Origin: Candidatus Zipacnadia bacterium | Lineage (GTDB): Bacteria; Armatimonadota; Zipacnadia; Zipacnadales; UBA5352 | Assembly (NCBI GenBank): GCA_029820945.1 | Contig: JALGUJ010000014.1 | Span: forward strand, 1-63,689 | Length of the DNA stretch: 63,689 nt | Direction: 5' to 3' | Shown here: piece by piece, positions 7,117 through 13,994 of the stretch | How the letters are laid out: every line of letters starts with the position of its first letter | Position numbering within the stretch: position 1 is the first letter of the stretch | Translations under genes and position numbers: made by a program | The notes under the pieces: generated by a model | Database searches by the model: none | Told to the model about the DNA's origin: nothing | The model's input: only the letters and a program-made list of their open reading frames with translations

Positions 7117-8199
7117 TCAGCGCGAGTTTTTGAGCAGAAGCCCGATTCCGGTGAGATACAGCACGACGTTTGGCGTCCAGGCGATCAGCGCCGGGTGGGC
7201 CAGCCCCCTCTCGCCGACGAGCGACAGCGTGTGGCTGATGGCGTAGAAGACGAAGATGACGACCAGCGACAGGCCCATCCCGATGCCGCGCGACGAGCGC
7301 TGTCGGTGGACACCGAGCGCCAGCCCGATGACGGCGAAGCCGATGGAGGCCCAGGGCAGTGCCAGCCGCACGTGATAGTGCTGCCGCAGCCGGTTCGCCC
7401 AGGCCTGGCGACCCTGCTTCGCCGACAGCGCCGCCTCCTCCCGGAGCTCGGCCAGGCTCATGTCCTCGGGCAGCTTGTGGATGCGCTCGACCTCCGCGGG
7501 CGTGCGGCCCACATCGTGGGTCATGGTGCCCGGTCGCACCGTCACCTGATGGCCGGCGTCCCAGTAGGTGACCTCAACATTCTCCATGACCCACTTCTCG
7601 CCCTGCCAGCGGGCGCGCTCGGCGGTGAGCAGATGCGGCTTGGGGCCGAGTGTGAAGTCGAGGATGATGACATCGCGCAGCGTGACGGTCTCAGGGTCGA
7701 ACTGGCGGGCGTAGAGCCAGCGCTCGAGTCGCTCATCGTCGTCGCGCACCTCCAGCGCGATGTCCTTCTCCCCGGCGACCGTGCCGTACACCGCCCGCGC
7801 GATCTCGAAGGACTGGTGCTGCGCCGACGGCACGACGGTCTCGTTCACCGCGAAGGTGAAGACGGAGATGACCAGGCCGAAGAGCATCAGCGGCAGTCCG
7901 ATACGCCCCAGGCTCAGCCCGCCGGCGCGCATGGCGACCAGCTCGCCGTCGCTGCTCAGGCGCGCCATCGCCATGAGGCAGCCGAACATGGTGGCCATGG
8001 GCAGCGTGAGCACGATCATGCCGGGAAGCTCGAGCACGGAGATGCGCACCGCCGCCCAGACCGGAAAGCCCTTCGAGTAGATGAGCCGCAGCATGTCGTA
8101 GAGCAGCTCCACGCCCACCAGCACGGCGAGGAAGGCCCCGATACCAAACAGGAACGGGGGGAGCATCTCCGTGAGCAGATAGCCATCGACGCGTTTCAT
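7117..8199 (-). CDS. lptF: LPS export permease, LptF/LptG family
   Basis: About 360 residues with six membrane helices in the usual 3+3 pattern: three at about 10-125, a large periplasmic beta-jellyroll domain (about 130-270), and three near the C-terminus (about 290-358). Landmarks are the N-terminal MKRVDGYLLTEMLPPFLFG and the basic loop LGVHRQRSSRGIGMGL before the fifth helix. LptF and LptG form the inner-membrane channel that extracts LPS with LptB ATPase and hands it to LptC/LptA. Only one such permease is in the window; its partner (LptG) must be elsewhere or the channel is a homodimer. ATG 8199 is chosen because family members start M-K-x-x-D-x-Y-L-L; a GTG 18 bases upstream is possible. 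Neither has a clear SD. Confidence 0.88.
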   Translation of the reverse strand: MKRVDGYLLTEMLPPFLFGIGAFLAVLVGVELLYDMLRLIYSKGFPVWAAVRISVLELPGMIVLTLPMATMFGCLMAMARLSSDGELVAMRAGGLSLGRIGLPLMLFGLVISVFTFAVNETVVPSAQHQSFEIARAVYGTVAGEKDIALEVRDDDERLERWLYARQFDPETVTLRDVIILDFTLGPKPHLLTAERARWQGEKWVMENVEVTYWDAGHQVTVRPGTMTHDVGRTPAEVERIHKLPEDMSLAELREEAALSAKQGRQAWANRLRQHYHVRLALPWASIGFAVIGLALGVHRQRSSRGIGMGLSLVVIFVFYAISHTLSLVGERGLAHPALIAWTPNVVLYLTGIGLLLKNSR

Positions 8200-8331
8200 G
8201 GATAGCGGCAACCACACGCTGCAGGCGACACGAGATCAACCAAGGGTACGACGGCGGCAGCAGGCTCTGAGCTACCGGCTTCCTGCGGCCGGCTTGCGGC
8301 AACGCGATGGCCCGGCCGGGCGCCTGCCCCG

Positions 8332-9051
8332 CTACATTCTGAACCTGTCGCCCAGGTAGTAGCGTCTGGCGATGGGATCGTTGGGCAGGTCCTCGGCGGG
8401 TCCCTGCGTGCGGATCCGCCCCTCGGAGATGATGTAGGCACGGTCGCAGATCCCGAGGGTCTCGCGCACGTTGTGGTCGGTGATGAGGATGCCGATGTGG
8501 TCCGACTGCAGGTCCGCGACGATGCTCCGGATGTCGTCGATGGCAATGGGGTCCACGCCGGTGAAGGGCTCGTCCAGTAGGATGAAGGATGGCCGCGTGC
8601 AAAGCGCGCGCGCAATCTCGACGCGCCGCCGCTCACCGCCGGAGAGCACGGCGCCCCTCGCGTCCGCCCGCGCGGTCAGGCCCAACCGCTCCAGCAGCGC
8701 GTCGGCGCGCTGATGCTGCTCGCCGCGCCGCAGGCCCTGCATCTCCAGGATCAGCAGCAGATTCTCGCGCACGGTCAGCCGGCGGAAAACCGACGGCTCC
8801 TGTGCGAGATAGCCCAGGCCCCGGCGGCAGCGCTCGTGCATGGGGAAGGGCGCCAGGTCCACGTCATCGAGCGCCACAGAGCCGGCCTCTGAGCGCACCA
8901 GCCCCAGGATCATGTAGAACGAGGTGGTCTTCCCCGCGCCGTTGGGGCCCAGCAGGCCGACGATCTCGCCCCGCTCGACGTGCAGGTCCACGCCGTCAAC
9001 CACGCGCCGGCCGCCGTAAGTCTTGACCAGGCCCTCTACGACCAGCGCCAT
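8332..9051 (-). CDS. lptB: LPS export ABC transporter ATPase LptB
   Basis: A 239-residue ABC ATPase. Walker A is GPNGAGKT (35-42), the signature is LSGGERRRVEIARAL, Walker B is FILLDEPFTGVDP, and the switch His is in ITDHNVRETL. The sequence is close to LptB throughout (YLAQEPSVFRRLTVRENL is a typical Q-loop segment). It powers LPS extraction from the inner membrane through LptF/G. The start codon is one base after the lptA stop (TGA-G-ATG), so the two are translationally coupled. The C-terminal YYLGDRFRM is the usual LptB tail. Confidence 0.95.
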   Translation of the reverse strand: MALVVEGLVKTYGGRRVVDGVDLHVERGEIVGLLGPNGAGKTTSFYMILGLVRSEAGSVALDDVDLAPFPMHERCRRGLGYLAQEPSVFRRLTVRENLLLILEMQGLRRGEQHQRADALLERLGLTARADARGAVLSGGERRRVEIARALCTRPSFILLDEPFTGVDPIAIDDIRSIVADLQSDHIGILITDHNVRETLGICDRAYIISEGRIRTQGPAEDLPNDPIARRYYLGDRFRM

Positions 9052-9052
9052 C

Positions 9053-9601
9053 TCACTGCTGCTCCTCTTGCTCTTCGACCTCGGTGGTCACTTCGACCGT
9101 CGCCTGCTTCAGCGTGAGCGTGCTGTTGGCCAGATCGATGACGACCGACTCGCCCTCCAGGTGCGCCGCCTCGACGCTGCCCTCGGGCAGGGTCGTGATG
9201 TCGGCCTTGGCGTCCCCCAAGAGCGAGACCGTCTGCTCGGCGTCGCGGTAGGTGGCGCTACGGCTGGCCGACACGCGGATGCGTCGGCGCGTTCCCTCGG
9301 CATCGGGAGCCGTGACGATGTCGAAGCTCACCGGACCGCGAGCCTCCATGACCAGAATCCGCGTGAGCTGCTGGTTGACCTCTACGGAGAGCGCCGGCGC
9401 ACGCATCTGTGCGTTGTGCTTCCCCAGGATCGTGACCTGAGTGTTGCCCGAGGCGGTGAAGACGTGGTTGGCGAAGTCGTACTCGATCTCATCCGCGCTG
9501 ACAGTCCCCGTCTCCGTTCGGCGCACCTGCTGGCCCAGTGCCGCCGCCGCCATCAGCGCTCCGGCGGCGATGAGCACCGTCAGCGTCGCAATCGCTCTCA
9601 T
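9053..9601 (-). CDS. lptA: LptA/OstA-like periplasmic LPS bridge protein
   Basis: About 182 residues with a signal peptide (1-23, ending AALGQQ). The rest is a beta-rich OstA-type domain: VSADEIEYDFANHVFTASGN (about 34-53) is the repeated pattern in which LptA strands carry LPS across the periplasm. The C-terminus is Glu/Gln-rich. The start at 9601 is preferred over an upstream in-frame codon because GGGGAG lies close upstream and the signal peptide then begins at Met1. Position between lptC and lptB, with one base to lptB, confirms the role. Confidence 0.85.
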   Translation of the reverse strand: MRAIATLTVLIAAGALMAAAALGQQVRRTETGTVSADEIEYDFANHVFTASGNTQVTILGKHNAQMRAPALSVEVNQQLTRILVMEARGPVSFDIVTAPDAEGTRRRIRVSASRSATYRDAEQTVSLLGDAKADITTLPEGSVEAAHLEGESVVIDLANSTLTLKQATVEVTTEVEEQEEQQ

Positions 9602-9628
9602 CGTGGCTCCCCTCGTCATGGACACCGC

Positions 9629-10216
9629 TCAGCGCTCCTTGCGCAGCGTCGCGTTCCTAACTCTGACCTTCCGCGTGTTATTGTCGATGACTAACCGGTC
9701 TCCGGTCAGCAGGAAGGCGCCGCTGCGCATGAGCACCTGGCCGGAGCCGATGAGCTTGTGCGTGTCGAACTGGTACTGGACCGCATCGGCGGAGAAGACC
9801 AGCTCCCCGCCCTCGGCCTGGATCGAGACACCCTCGGAGAAGGCCAGCAGCCGCCGGTTGTAGTCCGCCTCCATCAGCGGCGCCTTCAGGCCCAGCTCCC
9901 GAAAGCCCTTCCCCTCGAACCGCCAGTGCACGCGCTCGGCCCGCGCGGTGCGTCCCTGGGCGTCAAGCTCGATCTCACCCGCGAAGGAAGCCCGCCAGAT
10001 GACCGTGCCCTCCTCATCGCGGACGGTCACCTCGGTGTCGGTCACCTCGATGCGGGGCTCGGGCTTCTCGGGCTCGGATGCCCGGTCCTCAGGCGGGCCG
10101 GGTGCCTCCCCATCCCGATCGGCGCCGGGGCGGCCCTGAATGACGATAAACACGATGGCCAGCGCCAACCCGACCCCGGCGAGCGTCAGTGCCACCACCC
10201 AGAGCCGGCCTCTCAT
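9629..10216 (-). CDS. lptC: LptC-like LPS export membrane protein
   Basis: A 195-residue protein with one N-terminal membrane anchor (about 4-24), an acidic Pro/Glu-rich linker, and a beta-jellyroll of the LptC/OstA type (about 55-190). Strands such as TVIWRASFAGEIELDAQGRT and AVQYQFDTHKLIGSGQVLMR fit. LptC sits in the inner membrane, takes LPS from LptF/G and delivers it to LptA. Its ATG follows the GT2 stop by four bases (TGA-AGGG-ATG), so the GT2 and lpt genes form one operon. Confidence 0.85.
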   Translation of the reverse strand: MRGRLWVVALTLAGVGLALAIVFIVIQGRPGADRDGEAPGPPEDRASEPEKPEPRIEVTDTEVTVRDEEGTVIWRASFAGEIELDAQGRTARAERVHWRFEGKGFRELGLKAPLMEADYNRRLLAFSEGVSIQAEGGELVFSADAVQYQFDTHKLIGSGQVLMRSGAFLLTGDRLVIDNNTRKVRVRNATLRKER

Positions 10217-10220
10217 CCCT

Positions 10221-10931
10221 TCACCCGCTCGGGGCGGCGAACCTGAAGCGTGTGATCGCCGCCAGCGACGCGATGCCGTCCGTCCAGCGGATCTTCTTGC
10301 CCTCCTGTGTCGTGCGCGGGTGGTAGCGTATGGGCACCTCGCTGATGCTCTGCCCGCGCCGCCTCGCCTCCAGCACGAACCTGGCGGACAGCTCGAAGTC
10401 CAGGTCGAAGCCGTCGCTGACCAGGTTGAGGCCCTGCAGGAACTCGGTGGGCGCTATCTTGTAGCAGGTGGCGATGTCGGTCAGGTGCGTGCCGAAGAGC
10501 AGGTTGAAGTACGCGTTCAACAGGTTGCGTCCCAGTGAGAACGAGGAGATCGCCAGTCGCTCCCCGCGCCGCGCGGCCCCCAGCACGCGCGAGCCCAGCA
10601 CGGCCAGCACGCCATCCCGCTGCACCTCCGCCAGCAGCGGCTCGTAGTCGCGCGGATCGTACTCCAGGTCCGCGTCCTGGATGATCGTGTAGTCGCCGCG
10701 GGCCGCCGCGATGCCCTTCTTGACCGAGTTGCCCTTCATCCGGTTCCGATCCTGGAACAATCTCCGCACCTCGGGCAGGTCGATCTCCTCAACGATCTCC
10801 CGCGTCCCGTCGGTCGAGCAGTTATCGACGATGATGATCTCCTTGTCGATCTCGACGGCGCGCACGCGGTCGAGGATCTCAAGGATCGTCCCCCGTTCGT
10901 TGTAGACCGGCATGACGACGCTTAGTTTCAT
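10221..10931 (-). CDS. Family 2 glycosyltransferase (polyprenyl-phosphate sugar type)
   Basis: A 236-residue GT-A enzyme. It begins KLSVVMPVYNERGTILEILD, with the nucleotide-binding Asp in IIIVDNCSTDGTREIVEE (about 34-51) and a metal-binding motif DADLEYDP (about 85-92). No C-terminal membrane helix is present, so it resembles soluble dolichyl/undecaprenyl-phosphate mannosyl- or glucosyltransferases. Such enzymes make lipid-linked sugars, which GT-C enzymes like the two encoded at 14-17.5 kb use as donors. It heads the lpt operon and lies 15 bases after the second hepT-like gene. The sugar cannot be read from sequence. Confidence 0.85.
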   Translation of the reverse strand: MKLSVVMPVYNERGTILEILDRVRAVEIDKEIIIVDNCSTDGTREIVEEIDLPEVRRLFQDRNRMKGNSVKKGIAAARGDYTIIQDADLEYDPRDYEPLLAEVQRDGVLAVLGSRVLGAARRGERLAISSFSLGRNLLNAYFNLLFGTHLTDIATCYKIAPTEFLQGLNLVSDGFDLDFELSARFVLEARRRGQSISEVPIRYHPRTTQEGKKIRWTDGIASLAAITRFRFAAPSG

Positions 10932-10946
10932 GTGATGGGCAGGTCC

Positions 10947-11303
10947 CTACTGCGGTTCCTCGTTGTCACGCAGGTCGCCAATCGCGTCTTCGAGGGCGGG
11001 GAGGAGTTCGGGTAGTGCTCCGAGCGTCTCCCATACAAGGTCGTCATTCCTCAACGCTTCGCCGGCGAGGATGCATGCGCGCACGCCGTTGACGGCTTCC
11101 CACGGCACCTCTGGGTATGCCCGACGAAGTTGCGGGGGAACCTTCGCCGCCATCGCATCGATGCGGCCGACGAGGTAGGCCATCGCGAACGCGAACATCT
11201 CATCCTCGAGGTCAGCCCGCGTTCGCCCGCGCGATAGCTTGAGCGCCTCCCGTGTGTCGTCACGCATGTGCAGTAGGTAGACGACCGGATCATGGTGCGT
11301 CAT
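10947..11303 (-). CDS. HepT-like HEPN protein lacking the RX4HXY motif
   Basis: A 118-residue HEPN (DUF86/HepT) protein. It aligns by eye with the adjacent frameshifted HepT: both start MTxHxPVVYLxHMR and share a central FAxAxxxGxxxxAAxKVPxQ helix and a final VWE helix. HepT toxins cleave RNA with an RX4HXY motif. Here the segment reads VRACILAGEALRNDD, so the His is Ala and the Tyr (the residue AMPylated by MntA in Shewanella HepT) is Glu. The protein should therefore be inactive as an RNase. It may act as a decoy or dimer partner for active HepT, or simply be decaying. Its ATG overlaps the end of the upstream hepT reading frame by 14 bases. Confidence 0.75.
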   Translation of the reverse strand: MTHHDPVVYLLHMRDDTREALKLSRGRTRADLEDEMFAFAMAYLVGRIDAMAAKVPPQLRRAYPEVPWEAVNGVRACILAGEALRNDDLVWETLGALPELLPALEDAIGDLRDNEEPQ

Positions 11304-11683
11304 GGGTATTACTGCCTCGGGTGGCCTCCTCGGAGACGCCTCCCATCTGCTCGATAAGCGTGTCGAGCTTCTCCAGCAGGTCAGGCAGATCCCTCTGCAC
11401 GGCCTCCCAGACGATGTCGTAGTCAACGTGCTCGTAGCCATGGATGAGCCGATCACGCATCCCGATGATAGGCCCCCCAGTCCATCTCAGGATGCTCTGC
11501 CTGAATCTGGGCCGGCACCTTTGACGCGGCCTCGCCGACCGTCCCGACCGCGTACCTCAGAGCGAAGGCGAACTGACTATTGCGATCGAGGTCTGCGCGA
11601 GCCCGCCCCTCAGCGAAGCTCAGCGCCTCCGCTGCATAGCTGCGCATGTGCTGCAGATAGACCACAGGCCCATGCTGAGTCAT
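11290..11683 (-). pseudogene. hepT: hepT toxin, frameshifted in a G6 tract
   Basis: The frame from 11683 gives MTQHGPVVYLQHMRSYAAEA... and stops after 76 codons at 11453. A +1 frame shift at the run of six G (11473-11478, minus strand) restores a complete HepT C-terminus: W-G-P-I-I-G-MRDRLIHGYEHVDYDIVWEAV, then LPDLLEKLDTLIEQMGG, ending at 11290. RDRLIHGY is an intact RX4HXY motif, so the unshifted protein (about 130 residues) would be an active HepT RNase. One extra G explains the break. It could be a real inactivating mutation, phase variation or a sequencing error. The upstream mntA gene overlaps its start, as is usual for the pair. Confidence 0.8.
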
Positions 11684-11972
11684 GCAGCACCTCCGCCTCC
11701 GCCAGCACCCGGTCGCGGAAGTACTTGCTCAGCATCTTCTCCGTCTTCAGGTCCACCCGGTGGCCCAGCAACTCGGTGAGTTCCACTTCTATGTGATGGA
11801 ACGCGATCAGTCCCACTCGGGCCTGCGGCTCGAACCACGCGATGACGTCCACGTCGCTCTCAGGCGTGAAGTCCTCGCGCAGGGCGGAGCCGAAGACGGC
11901 CGGCTTGCGGATCTGGTTCCGCCGGCAGAAGTCGGCGATGGCCTCCTGCGGAATGTCAATCTGCAGGGTCAT
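11610..11972 (-). CDS. mntA: MntA-type minimal nucleotidyltransferase antitoxin
   Basis: About 120 residues. The motif FGSALREDFTPESDVDV (about 27-43) is the GSX10DXD signature of minimal nucleotidyltransferases. In type VII HEPN/MNT toxin-antitoxin pairs this enzyme transfers AMP from ATP to a Tyr next to the HepT active site and silences it. Further conserved segments are VELTELLGHRVDLKT and RDRVLAEAEVL. ATG 11972 is chosen, with GGACGG upstream; a GTG at 11981 is also in frame. The frame runs 74 bases into hepT, longer than usual, and its last 20 or so residues look like noncanonical sequence. It lies 42 bases after the sugar dehydratase gene. Confidence 0.85.
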   Translation of the reverse strand: MTLQIDIPQEAIADFCRRNQIRKPAVFGSALREDFTPESDVDVIAWFEPQARVGLIAFHHIEVELTELLGHRVDLKTEKMLSKYFRDRVLAEAEVLHDSAWACGLSAAHAQLCSGGAELR

Positions 11973-12014
11973 GGTGTTCACCCGTCCACTCGCCCCGTCG
12001 CTGCGCCCCCTGGG

Positions 12015-13007
12015 TCAGTTCCTGATCTCCGGCAGGTTGTCGCGGTACCAGCGGAAGGTCCTGCGCAGGCCCTCTGGGCGCGGCACGTGCGGCTCCCAGC
12101 CCAGCAGCCGGCGCGCTTTCGCGGCCGAGATGAACTGGTCGCGCAGCTCCTTCGAAGCCTCGCCCTGCACCTCCGGCTGCAGGTCGGGCCGACCGGCGAT
12201 CTCGACCATCTCCTCGAAGATACCGAGGACGCTCACGGGATCGCCGGTGCCGAAGTTGAAGGCTTCGCCCATGTGCTCGCCGTCCAGCAGCGCGCTCATC
12301 ACGCGCACGTAGCCGTCCACCGCGTCGTCGATGTACATATAGTCGCGCAACGGTTGACCGTCGGACCGGATAATGGGACGCTCGCCCCGGAGCAGAGAGC
12401 GGCAGGTCCCGGGGATGATGCGGTTGAAGTTCAGATCGCCCGGGCCGTAGGTGTTGGCGGCCCTGACGACCCCAACGGGCATTCCGTAGGCCCGGTGATA
12501 GCCGCGCGCGATCATGTCCGCGCAGGCCTTCGAGACATCGTAGGGATACAGCCCCAGCAGCTCGTCGTCCTCGCGATAGGGCAGATGCTCGTGGCGGCCA
12601 TAGGCCTTGTCGGAGCTGGCGACCACCATCGCATGGGGGCGGTCGTCGCCCTCCCAGAGACGGCGCGCGCACTCGAGCAGGATGTAGGTGCCGCGCACAT
12701 TGGCCTCGAGAGTGCCCAGCGGGTTGTTGAGCGCCCGCGTGACGTCCGCCTGTGCGGCCAGGTGCATCACCACCTGTGGGCGGTGCTCGTTGAACAGCTC
12801 CTGCATCTCGTCCAGGTTCGAGATGTCCCCCTCGAGCATGTCCATCTTGCGCATTGCGCCCGAGAGGGCGACGTAGGACTGCTGCAGCATCCACAGGTCA
12901 ACGCCGACCACGTCGGCCCCCGCGTCGGCCAGGCGCTCAATCAGGTGTCCGGCGATGAAGCCGTGAGCGCCGGTGATCAGGACCTTCACTCCCGCGACTT
13001 CGGCCAT
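12015..13007 (-). CDS. NAD-dependent sugar 4,6-dehydratase (CDP-glucose dehydratase-like)
   Basis: A 330-residue extended short-chain dehydrogenase/reductase. The Rossmann motif is TGAHGFIAGHL (about 11-21), with MHLAAQADV, a catalytic ASSDKAYG (the SDK form is typical of CDP-glucose 4,6-dehydratase), YPYDVSK (YxxxK) and AANTYGPGDLNFNRIIP. It converts an NDP-glucose into NDP-4-keto-6-deoxyglucose for O-antigen or dideoxysugar synthesis. The neighbour at 13119-13895 resembles glucose-1-phosphate cytidylyltransferase, so CDP-glucose is the likely substrate; GDP-mannose or dTDP-glucose are less likely. Only the pair is present; no ascC/ascD-type deoxygenases follow. Confidence 0.82.
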   Translation of the reverse strand: MAEVAGVKVLITGAHGFIAGHLIERLADAGADVVGVDLWMLQQSYVALSGAMRKMDMLEGDISNLDEMQELFNEHRPQVVMHLAAQADVTRALNNPLGTLEANVRGTYILLECARRLWEGDDRPHAMVVASSDKAYGRHEHLPYREDDELLGLYPYDVSKACADMIARGYHRAYGMPVGVVRAANTYGPGDLNFNRIIPGTCRSLLRGERPIIRSDGQPLRDYMYIDDAVDGYVRVMSALLDGEHMGEAFNFGTGDPVSVLGIFEEMVEIAGRPDLQPEVQGEASKELRDQFISAAKARRLLGWEPHVPRPEGLRRTFRWYRDNLPEIRN

Positions 13008-13118
13008 CAGGATCTCCTTTGGGAGCTGCGTGCCCGGCAGGGCAGCGCACGTCGCTGGCGTTCGCGCCTCCGCCCGTGGTTTACCGGCGTTGTCCGCCGC
13101 CGTCCGCCGTCCCCGCGC

Positions 13119-13895
13119 CTACGCCCACGGCGCCCGCCCGGCATCCCACAGGTCGTTGAGCATCATGCCGTCCTTGTAGGTATCCATGCAGGCCCAGAAG
13201 CCCTCGTGAGCACGGGCCACGAGCTGGCCGTCCGCCACCATGCGAGGCAGGCAGTCGGCCTCCAGGCCGTCTCCCGGTTGCAGGTAGTCGAACAGCCGGT
13301 GATCGAAGACGAAGAATCCGCCGTTGACCCAGCCGGGCAGGAGCGGCTTCTCCTCCACCATCCGCACGACGCCGCCCTCGCTGAAGCTCACATGGCCGAA
13401 CTGGGAGCGCGCGCGGACTACCGTGATAGTGCCCGCGCGGCCGTGGTCACCGTGAAAGCGCACCAGCTCCGCCGGGTCGAGGTCGGCCAGGCCGTCGCCG
13501 TAGGTGACGATGAAGCGCTCGTCGTCGGCCAGGTAGCGGCGCACGCGGCGCAGCCGCTCGCCTGTCGGGGACTCCAGCCCGGTGTGCGCCAGGGTGACGT
13601 CCCACCTCTCGTCCGGTCCGTCCAGCCGATCGATGTGCGGCAGGTCGCCGTCGCCGCCGAGCCGCAGTCGCAGGTCTGTCTCCAGGAAGGGGACGTGGTG
13701 CAGGAAGTAATCCACGATCCGCTCGCCGCGGTAGCCCAGTGTCAGCAGGAAGCGTACGAAGCCGCGCGCGGCGAAGCTGCGCATGATGTGGTAGACGATC
13801 GGCTGCCCCCCGATGCGATAGAGGGCCTTGGGGAGCGGAGCGTCCTCGCCCGCCAGTCGAATCCCCTTGCCGCCGACCAGCAGGACAACCTTCAT
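13119..13895 (-). CDS. Nucleotidyltransferase, glucose-1-phosphate cytidylyltransferase-like
   Basis: A 258-residue sugar nucleotidyltransferase. It begins KVVLLVGGKGIRLAGEDAPL with PKALYRIGGQPIVYHIMRSF (about 24-43). This is the RfbF pattern in which the activator Lys-Pro-Lys region and the I-(W/Y)-H-I-M segment define cytidylyltransferases. The central TYGDGLADLDPAELVRFH supplies the metal-binding Asp, and VNGGFFVFDHRLFDYL is the sugar-binding loop. It makes CDP-glucose (or a related NDP-sugar) for the dehydratase 111 bases downstream. It is divergently transcribed from the GT-C gene on the plus strand across a 99-base region that contains a perfect palindrome. Confidence 0.8.
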   Translation of the reverse strand: MKVVLLVGGKGIRLAGEDAPLPKALYRIGGQPIVYHIMRSFAARGFVRFLLTLGYRGERIVDYFLHHVPFLETDLRLRLGGDGDLPHIDRLDGPDERWDVTLAHTGLESPTGERLRRVRRYLADDERFIVTYGDGLADLDPAELVRFHGDHGRAGTITVVRARSQFGHVSFSEGGVVRMVEEKPLLPGWVNGGFFVFDHRLFDYLQPGDGLEADCLPRMVADGQLVARAHEGFWACMDTYKDGMMLNDLWDAGRAPWA

Positions 13896-13928
13896 GTGCC
13901 GCCTCCGGGGTGGTTGATGCCGTGGGAG

Positions 13929-13946
13929 GGGCTTCGGCCGAAGCCC
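13929..13946. repeat. 18-bp perfect palindrome in a divergent promoter region
   Basis: GGGCTTCGGCCGAAGCCC reads identically on both strands and lies between the divergent nucleotidyltransferase (start 13895) and GT-C (start 13995) genes, just before the -35 of the latter. It may be an operator for a dimeric regulator. A zero-loop hairpin is the alternative. Confidence 0.5.
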
Positions 13947-13956
13947 GCTCCGGGCA

Positions 13957-13985
13957 TTGTCGCCGCGCTTGCTTTGTGCTACATT
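13957..13985 (+). promoter_or_regulatory. Sigma-70 type promoter of the GT-C gene
   Basis: TTGTCG (13957-13962), 17 bases, then extended -10 TGC-TACATT (-10 at 13980-13985). Only nine bases separate the -10 from the ATG at 13995, so the transcript would be leaderless or nearly so. Confidence 0.55.
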
Positions 13986-13994
13986 TGAGGCGCG

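Noticed and set aside
11682..13988. A 768-codon plus-strand open frame opposite the CDP-sugar genes and mntA/hepT
   Set aside because: It is a GC-driven shadow. The minus-strand genes beneath it have clear family motifs, and the plus-strand product has none.
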